Below are positions 10,059-17,044 of a stretch of 43,630 nt of DNA, piece after piece. The DNA comes from a virus, in IMG/VR virus record IMGVR_UViG_3300047548_000676, positions 1-43,630 of that record. The stretch is one strand, 5' to 3'. Each line of letters starts with the position of its first letter. Positions within the stretch are counted from its first letter, which is position 1. Below the pieces are notes generated by a model that made no database searches, had not been told where the DNA came from, and saw only the letters and a program-made list of their open reading frames with translations. The position numbers were made by a program, and so were the translations under genes.

Positions 10059-10613
10059 TTACGCCTGAGAATCGTATTGCCAATGGTAGCCGTAGGCGCT
10101 AGGGACTTGCCCGCACAAAGCGGACTTGATGTTCCCCCACTTTCCTAGACCACCAAGGGCCAGCGCCGCATCTTTCGATGAAGCGAATTTCAATACATCA
10201 CCGCCAGCCTTTGGCTTGGCAATGACGGCGCGGACAGCAGCGACAAGACCTACCGCCCTTGCGTGCTGCATATTCTCGGCGCGGGTACACCACTCCAGAT
10301 TGGAGGCGGCATTGTTTGCCTTGTCGCCGTCAATGTGGTTCACATCCATGCCGTCGCGCTCGCCGTGGAAGGCCATCGCCACCAGCCGGTGAACGTTGAC
10401 CGCCTTCTGCTTCCCGCCGACACAGATGCGAACCGCAGCGTAACCATTGGAGTCGCGCCAGGGCTTGATGATCTTCCCGGCCAGCGCGACCGATACAACG
10501 GCGCCCCAGCGGCCCATCTTGAAGATGGTACGAGGCAGCGAGCGGATTTCGCCCGCATCGCTTGCCTCGTAAGCGCCACCCGTTCCAGGGATGGCCTTCC
10601 ACACCTTACTCAT
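10059..10613 (-). CDS. HNH homing endonuclease with NUMOD4-like N-terminus
   Basis: 184 aa. Residues ~2-30 (VWKAIPGTGGAYEASDAGEI) match the NUMOD4 motif of free-standing homing endonucleases. Residues ~75-120 carry the HNH core: VHRLVAMAFHG ... VNHIDGDKANNAASNLEWCT, with the expected His, Asn-His and Asn. Such enzymes nick phage DNA and spread themselves. Its start overlaps the tail-tube gene stop (ATGA, 10610-10613), so it is neatly fitted into the late operon between tail tube and chaperones. Composition is similar to neighbours, suggesting an old or same-host-range acquisition. Confidence 0.88.
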   Translation of the reverse strand: MSKVWKAIPGTGGAYEASDAGEIRSLPRTIFKMGRWGAVVSVALAGKIIKPWRDSNGYAAVRICVGGKQKAVNVHRLVAMAFHGERDGMDVNHIDGDKANNAASNLEWCTRAENMQHARAVGLVAAVRAVIAKPKAGGDVLKFASSKDAALALGGLGKWGNIKSALCGQVPSAYGYHWQYDSQA

Positions 10614-11845
10614 GCGGCACTGTCCTGCATCAAGAACGTGGTGCGCTCGGTCTTGACGCCAGTGCCGCCCGCTGTGTTCAGCAGGGCCTGGAAACTGAAG
10701 GTCTGCACCAGACCGCCGTCGCCGTCATCCTTGTTGGCGCTGCCCACCTTGATGCGGGGCAGGATGGTCGTCACAAAGTCGGCAGCGGCGCTGTTGTCGC
10801 TGGTGAACACGCCCAACAGGTCAATCTCGGTCTCGTTGACGAAGGCATTGCGCAGGTCAACGCTGTCGAAGTACGCCGTGAACTGGCCAGTCACCATCAC
10901 CTTGCCGGGGAACAGCTGGGGGATGGTGTTGGCACCCACCACCGGGTCGCCGGTGTAGTTGGTGTTGATGTCGATGGTCAGGCCTGTCACCGTGGCGACA
11001 GTCGAACCGGCCACGCGCAGGATGCCGTTCACCGCAGCCAGGGCGCCGGTCGTGGTGACCGCTGCCGGAGTGGTGAAGTACTGCGCGTTCTCGGCCACGT
11101 TGCCGCGCTTGGCCACGCTGGCCAGGTCTTGGCCCTGCACATCGAAGGCCACCGTGGCCAGGCCGGAAGGCGGCAGGCTCAGGCTGGCCTTGGTCAGCTT
11201 GTTGCCCAGGAACAGCTCGGACTGGCCGATGTCGCTGTACCAGTGCTCGAAAGCGATGGACTTGTCGGTGTGGCCAGTCGTGGGGATGAAGGTCTTTTTG
11301 CCAACCACCGTCACGGTCGTGGAGCTGATCGGGCCTTCGGCCACCAGGCTGGTGCCGTTGAGCACGATGACCGTGGCCACCGTGGCCGTCAGGTCCGTGA
11401 CCATCAGGTTCTTGGCAGCGTTGCCAGCATCGAGGCCAGCGCCGGACAGACGGATCACGTCACCAACCTTGACGCCAGCCGTCAGGAAGTCGCCAGCGCC
11501 ACGGGTCACCGTGTAGGTGGGGCCGGTACCGGCGATGGTCACCGACAGGCCGGTGATGGCCGACACCGCGGCAAAATCGCGCTTGAGCAGCACGCCGAAC
11601 ATGTCGGCATAGGTCTTGGGCGACAGCTCGCCGGTGACCTGGCCCTGCACGCGGCGCACGCCATGGCGATAGTCCGCGATCTGGAAGTCCGTCCGCTTTT
11701 CGTTCGCGGCATAGGCTTCCTTGGCGAGGTCAATCGTGCTTTGCACGCGACGCAGCAGCTGGCCGCCAGTCTGGCCCGGCGCCACGCCGAAAGAGGATTC
11801 GACCTTGTAGGCCAACTGTTTGAATAAACCGGCTGCAATCGTCAT
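10610..11845 (-). CDS. Major tail (tube) protein, 411 aa
   Basis: The N-terminus (MTIAAGLFKQLAYKVESSFG ... AANEKRTDFQIADYRHGVRR) matches the large phage tail-tube family in which a roughly 300-410 residue protein polymerises around the tape measure. The rest is beta-rich with Ig-like additions (~residues 110-200). The gene follows the tail-terminator-like gene and precedes the chaperones, as expected. A good ribosome site (GAAAGGAACG) stands before the ATG at 11845. No truncation seen. Confidence 0.85.
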   Translation of the reverse strand: MTIAAGLFKQLAYKVESSFGVAPGQTGGQLLRRVQSTIDLAKEAYAANEKRTDFQIADYRHGVRRVQGQVTGELSPKTYADMFGVLLKRDFAAVSAITGLSVTIAGTGPTYTVTRGAGDFLTAGVKVGDVIRLSGAGLDAGNAAKNLMVTDLTATVATVIVLNGTSLVAEGPISSTTVTVVGKKTFIPTTGHTDKSIAFEHWYSDIGQSELFLGNKLTKASLSLPPSGLATVAFDVQGQDLASVAKRGNVAENAQYFTTPAAVTTTGALAAVNGILRVAGSTVATVTGLTIDINTNYTGDPVVGANTIPQLFPGKVMVTGQFTAYFDSVDLRNAFVNETEIDLLGVFTSDNSAAADFVTTILPRIKVGSANKDDGDGGLVQTFSFQALLNTAGGTGVKTERTTFLMQDSAA

Positions 11846-11865
11846 GATGCGTTCCTTTCAAAAAA

Positions 11866-12303
11866 TCAGATGGGCGTGCCCACCACAGTCATTGTCACCG
11901 GGATGATAGCAATCGCTTGCTCGCCCATCGTTCCCTCATCCGTTGCGATTTGACCAATCTCGACCTTGTGGCACAAGCCGCCAAACGTGCAGGCATTCAC
12001 CATGGCGTTGTCGGGCGCAAACATGGCCGTGATGGCATCCATCAGCGGATTCATGATGGGGCCGGGCTCCTTGCCCTTCGGGTCGCGCACATAGACGTAA
12101 ATGTCCGCCGACAGCTCCCAGATGATCGTGCGGCCCGGCTGGTACAGCGGCACTTGACCGGTTTGCGCCAGGTAGATCGCAGGCTGTTGCGCAGGCGGCA
12201 CATCGTTGACGTGTTGCAGCCGGCGCGAAAACGTCCTGACGCCAGGAATGTTGCGCAGCTTGTCCGCCAGGGCGCCGTAATAGGTCTCGCGGGCGATGGT
12301 CAT
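11866..12303 (-). CDS. Tail terminator / tail completion protein (gpU-like)
   Basis: 145 aa, MTIARETYYGALADKLRNIP ... VCHKVEIGQIATDEG-type layout ending in AIAIIPVTMTVVGTPI. Length, alpha/beta pattern and location between the HK97-gp10-like neck gene and the tail-tube gene fit the tail terminator that caps the tail tube. The start overlaps the preceding gene by 4 bp (12300-12303). Assignment rests on synteny plus general resemblance, not on a diagnostic motif. Confidence 0.7.
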   Translation of the reverse strand: MTIARETYYGALADKLRNIPGVRTFSRRLQHVNDVPPAQQPAIYLAQTGQVPLYQPGRTIIWELSADIYVYVRDPKGKEPGPIMNPLMDAITAMFAPDNAMVNACTFGGLCHKVEIGQIATDEGTMGEQAIAIIPVTMTVVGTPI

Positions 12304-12776
12304 GCCGCGCTCCCGCTGTTGCCCTTGGCGATGGACTGGCCGACCACGCGGGCGATGCGCTGGTCAATGTCCTGGCGCATGTCCTGCAGGCTGCTACGCA
12401 AGAACGAACGCTCGGGCAGGTTCACGCGCCGGGTGTGGGCCTTCACGCTGTACTTTTGCTTGGCCCCGCGCATGTGCTCGCGCACGTTGACCGTGCCCTT
12501 GAAGCCAAACTCATGGATGCGGGCGTACTCGACATTGGTGCCGACACGGGCCTCGATGCCGGTGGCCGATTCGGTGACCTTGAAATTGACCGACCGGCGC
12601 AGGCGGCCCGTCTGCACCTTGAGCACCTGGCCGGACAGCTTGCGGTCTTTGACGTGAGCCGTCACATCGACAGCCACGCGGGTGATTTCTCGCTTGAGGT
12701 CGGTCAACAGTCGCGCCCTGGTGATGCCCAGGTCGCGCTGCAGCTGCTCCGCGTTGGGGACGGTGACTTCGATCAC
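12300..12776 (-). CDS. Neck / head-tail joining protein (HK97 gp10-like)
   Basis: 158 aa, starting at a GTG (12774-12776) that overlaps the previous stop as GTGA; the longer upstream frame lies inside the connector gene. The protein begins MIEVTVPNAEQLQRDLGITR. It has the helix-rich start, then GRLRRSVNFKV ... GTNVEYARIHEFG and a C-terminal helical end with RSFLRSSLQDM, features seen in HK97 gp10-type joining proteins. It links the connector to the tail and acts in virion maturation. Confidence 0.8.
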   Translation of the reverse strand: MIEVTVPNAEQLQRDLGITRARLLTDLKREITRVAVDVTAHVKDRKLSGQVLKVQTGRLRRSVNFKVTESATGIEARVGTNVEYARIHEFGFKGTVNVREHMRGAKQKYSVKAHTRRVNLPERSFLRSSLQDMRQDIDQRIARVVGQSIAKGNSGSAA

Positions 12777-13324
12777 AGCTTGCCCCAGACCTTGTACTGA
12801 TCCAGCACCCGCTTGACCGGATCGCTGAAGTCGCCCGTGTTGAAGCTGATCGACTCGCCGGCCAGGGTCTTGCTCGACACGCCCAGGCGGTCCAGCGTCT
12901 TGTAGCGCAGGGCCACGGTTTCGCAGCAAGCCAAATCCACGTCATCCGGCACCTCGGCCAAGCCAGCCGTGTAGGTCACCTCCACGTTGTCCAGCCCCGT
13001 GTCGAAGCGATACCCGGTCAGGCGCAGGCTGATGTCGTCATAGGTGAAGCCGTTGCCGGTGACGCTGGGGCGAGCCGGGATGGACTGACCGTTGACGCTG
13101 ACACTCGCCACAGAAATGATCGGGAAGTGGTTGAGCGTCATCTTGCGATTGCCGTTGCCGTCATGCACCTCGGTGCTGGTCTGCACCTCAAACTTGCGCG
13201 AACAGTAGACCTCGATGGTGGCGCTCGCCGCGTCGATCATGCGAGACAGCAGACCGTCCGCCGCCGAATCGGTCGGGTCGATCTGCAGGTACTGCTTGAC
13301 CTTGGCGAGCGTGGTGAGGGCCAT
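12773..13324 (-). CDS. Head-tail connector (gp6-like adaptor)
   Basis: 183 aa. MALTTLAKVKQYLQIDPTDS ... LLSRMIDAASATIEVYCSRK is the typical start of phage gp6-like connectors (helical bundle binding the portal ring). A beta insertion follows (residues ~60-120), then a C-terminal helix with DVDLACCETVALRYK. It lies 8 bp downstream of the small 68-aa gene and is coupled to the neck gene. Confidence 0.87.
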   Translation of the reverse strand: MALTTLAKVKQYLQIDPTDSAADGLLSRMIDAASATIEVYCSRKFEVQTSTEVHDGNGNRKMTLNHFPIISVASVSVNGQSIPARPSVTGNGFTYDDISLRLTGYRFDTGLDNVEVTYTAGLAEVPDDVDLACCETVALRYKTLDRLGVSSKTLAGESISFNTGDFSDPVKRVLDQYKVWGKL

Positions 13325-13332
13325 CGTCTACC

Positions 13333-13539
13333 TCAACCGGCGGTGTTGGCCTCCGGCGCCTTGTCGGCGTCGGCCTTGCTTTCGACTTTTCCCGTGACGG
13401 GCTCAAAGCCGAAGTCAGCCGCAGCGAGGGCGGCATCAGGCGTCATTTCGAACACGCCCTTTTTGTCAGCCACGAACATTTCGCCGCCGAAGCTAAATGA
13501 GCTGGCGGTGTCGTGCTTCATTTTGATGGTCTTGCTCAT
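13333..13539 (-). CDS. Small hypothetical head-region protein (68 aa)
   Basis: MSKTIKMKHDTASSFSFGGE ... ends EANTAG. No recognised domain, no membrane span. It lies between the capsid gene (beyond a strong terminator) and the connector gene. The leader CCACCTGCGAGAGGTTCAC resembles that of the tail chaperone gene. Possibly a minor head or head-completion factor, but this is only context. Confidence 0.7.
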   Translation of the reverse strand: MSKTIKMKHDTASSFSFGGEMFVADKKGVFEMTPDAALAAADFGFEPVTGKVESKADADKAPEANTAG

Positions 13540-13564
13540 GTGAACCTCTCGCAGGTGGATTTAG

Positions 13565-13591
13565 AAAAAGCCCCCAGCCGAAGCCGGGGGC
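13565..13591 (-). terminator. Rho-independent terminator after the major capsid gene
   Basis: On the minus strand GCCCCCGGC-TTCG-GCTGGGGGC is followed directly by TTTTTC. The stem is GC-rich with one mismatch-like G/T position and a stable UUCG-type tetraloop. It sits 33 bp after the capsid stop and before the next late gene, so it probably reduces, but does not abolish, downstream transcription and makes capsid mRNA the most abundant. Confidence 0.9.
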
Positions 13592-13624
13592 AAGTTGGCA
13601 ACTACCAACAGGAGGAGTCAACCG

Positions 13625-15088
13625 TCAAACAGCGATGTTCTTCAGCAGGCCAAAGGCCGGGGTGAAGTACATCTGCAGCAGGCCGTCGCAGTACACGCCG
13701 AACTCGTACTTACGGGTGCGGCGCGGCCACTCGATCTGGTAGTAGTCCTGGCGCATTCTCATTTGCGTCAGGGCGCCCACGTTGGCGACCGGGTAGGGCA
13801 CGCTGTCCGACCAGAACATGATCTGGCCATCAGCCATGTCGGGGTGCACGCGCACCGCGATCTGCTGGTTGGTGATCTTGTTCAGGTAGGTGCCGATCAC
13901 GGAGCCGGCAGCGATGGTCTGGTTGCCGCCGTTGTCCATGTTGAAGCGGATCAGGGGAGCGCCACCGTTGGCGATGACCAGCTTGTTCATGGCCAGCATC
14001 GTCTTGGCAGAGCACCACATCACGCTGGGCGACAGTCGGCTGTTGTCCCAGAACTTGGCCAGCTCGGTGTCCACCTGGCTGATGCCGCCAGCGCCGTCGC
14101 TGGTCAGGGCAGTGCCGGTGCCGGGCGTGCCGGTGGCCAGGTCGGTGACCACAGAGCCAGAGCCCGAGGTCATGATCTGGGTCAGCAGGCCGTCGTAGAC
14201 CAGGCTGTCGCGGCTGTCATCGGCAGCGGGCAGGGCCGAGGCCAGCTGCGTGCCGGCAGCGTTGGCGGTGATCGACACGCTGTTGAGCGTGGTGATCGCG
14301 CCCAGGGCTTCCGAACCTGCAGCACCCCAGAACCAGGCGTAGGCGACAGCGCCGGCAACCGGCGTCACGCTTGCGGCGATGGAGCCGGTGGAACCGGAGG
14401 CCACGGTGGCGGTGGCAGCAGCCGACTTGCGAGCCAGGCCGGACTTCACGGTGTCGGTCGAGCCGTCAGCGTTGGTGCGGGTGGCGTTCAGGACCAGGCC
14501 GCCGGTCACGGTGCCGTATTTCCAGGCGATGTGGGTCAGAGCGACACAGATCACGCTGTAGGTGGCAGCGGCCAGCGAGCCGCCACTGTTGCTGCCAGCG
14601 GCAGTCGGGGTCGGGGTCGTGCCCAGGGCCAGGCTGTTGTTGCCGCCCAGAATGACCTGTTCTTCCTGGATGAAAAGGCTGTTCAGCAGGGACTGCGAAG
14701 CGCGAGCGCGTGCGTCGTCGAAGTTTTCGGCGGCGTAGTCGGCTTCATAGGTCACGCTGTTTTCCAGGCCCAGGCCACGGTAGGCAGCGGTCTTGTCCTG
14801 CACTTCATCGGCGATCACGCCACCACGGTTGCCTTCAGAGACACCGGGGCGCATGTTGTTGGTGTTCACCTTGACGATCTGTTTCCAGTTCGTGGCGGTG
14901 CCACCGTTCGCACGATTGCGCGGGATGACGTTACGCAGGGGCGTCAGGACCGGGTAAAGGGTCTTGGCGGCGGGTTGCAGGTCATAAAAGACCAGGCCGG
15001 TGGCTTGCGAGAACGACTTGGCGATGTCCTCGGCAAGCTGTGTCGGCTGCATAGCCTTCAACAGGTCGATGGTTTGCTGGGTGCTCAT
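13625..15088 (-). CDS. Major capsid protein (HK97-fold type) with insertion domain
   Basis: 487 aa. It starts MSTQQTIDLLKAMQPTQLAE; residues ~40-160 resemble the N-arm/E-loop region (PVLTPLRNVIPRNRANGGTA ... YRGLGLENSVTYEADYAAEN). Residues ~165-310 are a Ser/Thr/Gly/Ala-rich insertion with Ig-like character (ASVTPVAGAVAYAWFWGAAG). The C-terminal part (QQIAVRVHPDMADGQIMFWS ... FGVYCDGLLQMYFTPAFGLL) looks like the conserved capsid core. It follows the prohead protease as usual and is followed by a strong terminator. A shorter, mature N-terminus after protease cleavage is possible. Confidence 0.88.
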   Translation of the reverse strand: MSTQQTIDLLKAMQPTQLAEDIAKSFSQATGLVFYDLQPAAKTLYPVLTPLRNVIPRNRANGGTATNWKQIVKVNTNNMRPGVSEGNRGGVIADEVQDKTAAYRGLGLENSVTYEADYAAENFDDARARASQSLLNSLFIQEEQVILGGNNSLALGTTPTPTAAGSNSGGSLAAATYSVICVALTHIAWKYGTVTGGLVLNATRTNADGSTDTVKSGLARKSAAATATVASGSTGSIAASVTPVAGAVAYAWFWGAAGSEALGAITTLNSVSITANAAGTQLASALPAADDSRDSLVYDGLLTQIMTSGSGSVVTDLATGTPGTGTALTSDGAGGISQVDTELAKFWDNSRLSPSVMWCSAKTMLAMNKLVIANGGAPLIRFNMDNGGNQTIAAGSVIGTYLNKITNQQIAVRVHPDMADGQIMFWSDSVPYPVANVGALTQMRMRQDYYQIEWPRRTRKYEFGVYCDGLLQMYFTPAFGLLKNIAV

Positions 15089-15128
15089 TTCTTCACTCCA
15101 AAGTTACAGAAACCCTTGCGGGCGGTTC

Positions 15129-16391
15129 TCAGTTCGCCGAGGACGGCTTGCTGATCGGGGAGCCGACCACCAAGGGACGCGCAAGCGCGGCCTTGAACAT
15201 GGACAGCGGATCGTTGGGGTCAGGCTGGAACGAACCACCGGCGGCCAGGCCGTCCTTGGTGTCGTCGTCCTTGTCGATGGTCGTCACGGCGGCCTTGGCG
15301 GGCTCGGGCTGGGCTTCCAGCTCCTTTACGCGGGCCTGGGCCTTGGTCAATTCGGCAACAGCCGCCTTTGCCAGGTCGGTCAAGGACTGTTTGTCGGCAA
15401 CAGTGAGGCCAGCGTCGGTCGCGGCCTTCTTCAGCTCGTCGTCAGCGGTGATGGTGCCCACCTGGGCCTTGGAAAGGTCTTGGCCTTCGTCGGCCTTGTC
15501 CATGTCGCCCTTGTCGTAACCCATGTCGCACATGGCTTTGTCGCAGTCGCGCAGCATCTTGTGGATGTTGGCCAACGCGGCTTTGGTGCCCTTGGAGTAC
15601 ATGGCACCGGCCTTGAGCACGTCCACGTTGTCGATGCCGTCAGCCATCGACATTTCGACGGGCTTGGCAGGCGGGTTCAGTTCTTCGCCCAGGTACTTCT
15701 GAGCCACTGCACCCAAGGCCAGGTAAGCGGCCTTCATGTCGGCCAGCATTTCGGGCGAGTGCTCGCCGTACTTCTGCTCATAGGCCGCATCGGACATCGC
15801 GGTCTTGATGCACTGCAGGGCTTCGATCAGGCGCTGCATGTTGTACATGCCCTTCTCGACCGATTCATCGACAGCCTTGGTAACCTCAGGAACATGCGTC
15901 GGCTGGGATTCCCCGGCCCCTGCGGACGGTGCGCCACCATCCTGATCCTGTTCGTCGGCGCCTTCGGCTTTCCAGACGGAAATCACGGCGTCTGGATTTG
16001 CCGGACGATCCACCAGTGAAATCTCTGTCAGTCGCAAAGAACTAATCACGCCGTCTGTTTTGCTCAATGCGCGGCCACCAACAGAAAAACCTTTGTAAGT
16101 GCCGGTCTGAACCTTTTTGACAGCAACGGGGTCAACCACGATGCACTCAATATAGGTCTTGCCGTCTGCGCCAATTTCCGCTTTGTCCACACGGCCAGCG
16201 GCGATCATCTGGTGCATTTCCCTCAAGTTGCCGCTGCCATGCTTGAAGAAGTCGGGCAGGGCTGCTTTCATGGCGTCAGAGGTTATTACTTCGCCTTGGC
16301 TGTCAACCGATTCGGCAGATGCAACGCCGGACACAAACAGCGTGCCGTCGTCGCGTTCCTCCATTTTAGTAATTGGTGCGTAAAGTTTCAT
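15129..16391 (-). CDS. Prohead protease with scaffold-like C-terminus (XkdF/S78 type)
   Basis: 420 aa. Residues ~1-150 form the protease: FVSGVASAESVDSQGEVITS, REMHQM (candidate catalytic His) and TYKGFSVGGRALS (candidate Ser), then LTEISLVDRPANPDA, the hallmark end of prohead proteases. Residues ~190-400 are Ala/Lys/Glu-rich helical and probably act as internal scaffold. Position between portal and capsid fits. The first ~130 codons (16000-16391) are less GC-rich than the rest and border the GIY-YIG endonuclease gene. Confidence 0.85.
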   Translation of the reverse strand: MKLYAPITKMEERDDGTLFVSGVASAESVDSQGEVITSDAMKAALPDFFKHGSGNLREMHQMIAAGRVDKAEIGADGKTYIECIVVDPVAVKKVQTGTYKGFSVGGRALSKTDGVISSLRLTEISLVDRPANPDAVISVWKAEGADEQDQDGGAPSAGAGESQPTHVPEVTKAVDESVEKGMYNMQRLIEALQCIKTAMSDAAYEQKYGEHSPEMLADMKAAYLALGAVAQKYLGEELNPPAKPVEMSMADGIDNVDVLKAGAMYSKGTKAALANIHKMLRDCDKAMCDMGYDKGDMDKADEGQDLSKAQVGTITADDELKKAATDAGLTVADKQSLTDLAKAAVAELTKAQARVKELEAQPEPAKAAVTTIDKDDDTKDGLAAGGSFQPDPNDPLSMFKAALARPLVVGSPISKPSSAN

Positions 16392-16402
16392 CGCTTGTTC
16401 CT

Positions 16403-16975
16403 TTATGGCTGGACTAATGTTTCAAGTTTCTTGGCGGCCAGCGTTTTTGCACGCGATGCCTGAATTTTCGCAACCCACTCCGCAGATTTTGGCTTTCCAA
16501 TTCTGGCGGCTGACATTTTTTGCTTCACTTCCTCGCTCAAAGGCCGACCCTTGAGCTTGTTGCTGATGCGTGTCTTGACCTCATCCGGCAAAGTCGCGCC
16601 AAGCCGATAAGAATTGCCGCGCTTTGCATCACCAATAGCTTTGCACTGTTCGTCTGTCAGCTTGACGCCCAACTTTGAGTTGTCTGGGTTTGTGCTGACG
16701 TTGTACCCATTCCATGGCAGGTAAGACCCCATTGAAATGATCAGGTCTTTTTCAATTTCAAGAGATTCCGCAACCGACTCGCACCGATGCAAAACCTCAA
16801 AACTGAAAGCGCTTTCGCCGTACACATTCCACGCGTTTTGCAGGTGACGGTTCTTGTGCTGGTTCTTGTTCAACATTCTTCGATGCTCATACAGTCGCTT
16901 TGACAGGCAAGACGAAGACCCGACATATTTCTTGCCGTTCGACTTGTTTGTGATCAGGTAGACCGCGAGTTGCAT
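16403..16975 (-). CDS. GIY-YIG homing endonuclease with NUMOD3 repeats
   Basis: 190 aa from the ATG at 16975, which has AAGGAG 11 bp upstream; a longer start at 17011 lacks this. MQLAVYLITNKSNGKKYVGS carries the GIY-YIG-type motif, with R/H/Y/E catalytic candidates downstream (LSKRLYEHRRMLNKN). C-terminal residues ~120-170 contain NUMOD3-like units (RISNKLKGRPLSEEVKQKMS). The gene is clearly less GC-rich than the late operon around it, which indicates transfer. It sits between portal and protease and is a mobile intruder, not a virion gene. Confidence 0.9.
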   Translation of the reverse strand: MQLAVYLITNKSNGKKYVGSSSCLSKRLYEHRRMLNKNQHKNRHLQNAWNVYGESAFSFEVLHRCESVAESLEIEKDLIISMGSYLPWNGYNVSTNPDNSKLGVKLTDEQCKAIGDAKRGNSYRLGATLPDEVKTRISNKLKGRPLSEEVKQKMSAARIGKPKSAEWVAKIQASRAKTLAAKKLETLVQP

Positions 16976-17044
16976 TAAAAGAATTTCTCCTTGTTGCGGA
17001 TTATGTAGCACATTCAGGTCGCTTGGATAGCCAGCGGGTAGCCA

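Noticed and set aside
10562-11827. Plus-strand frame opposite the tail-tube gene
   Set aside because: The translation is Gly/His/Gln/Arg-rich shadow sequence; the tail-tube protein has family features and a ribosome site.
13595-15154. 519-codon plus-strand frame opposite the capsid gene
   Set aside because: It crosses the terminator and is fully antisense to the capsid gene; no start signal.
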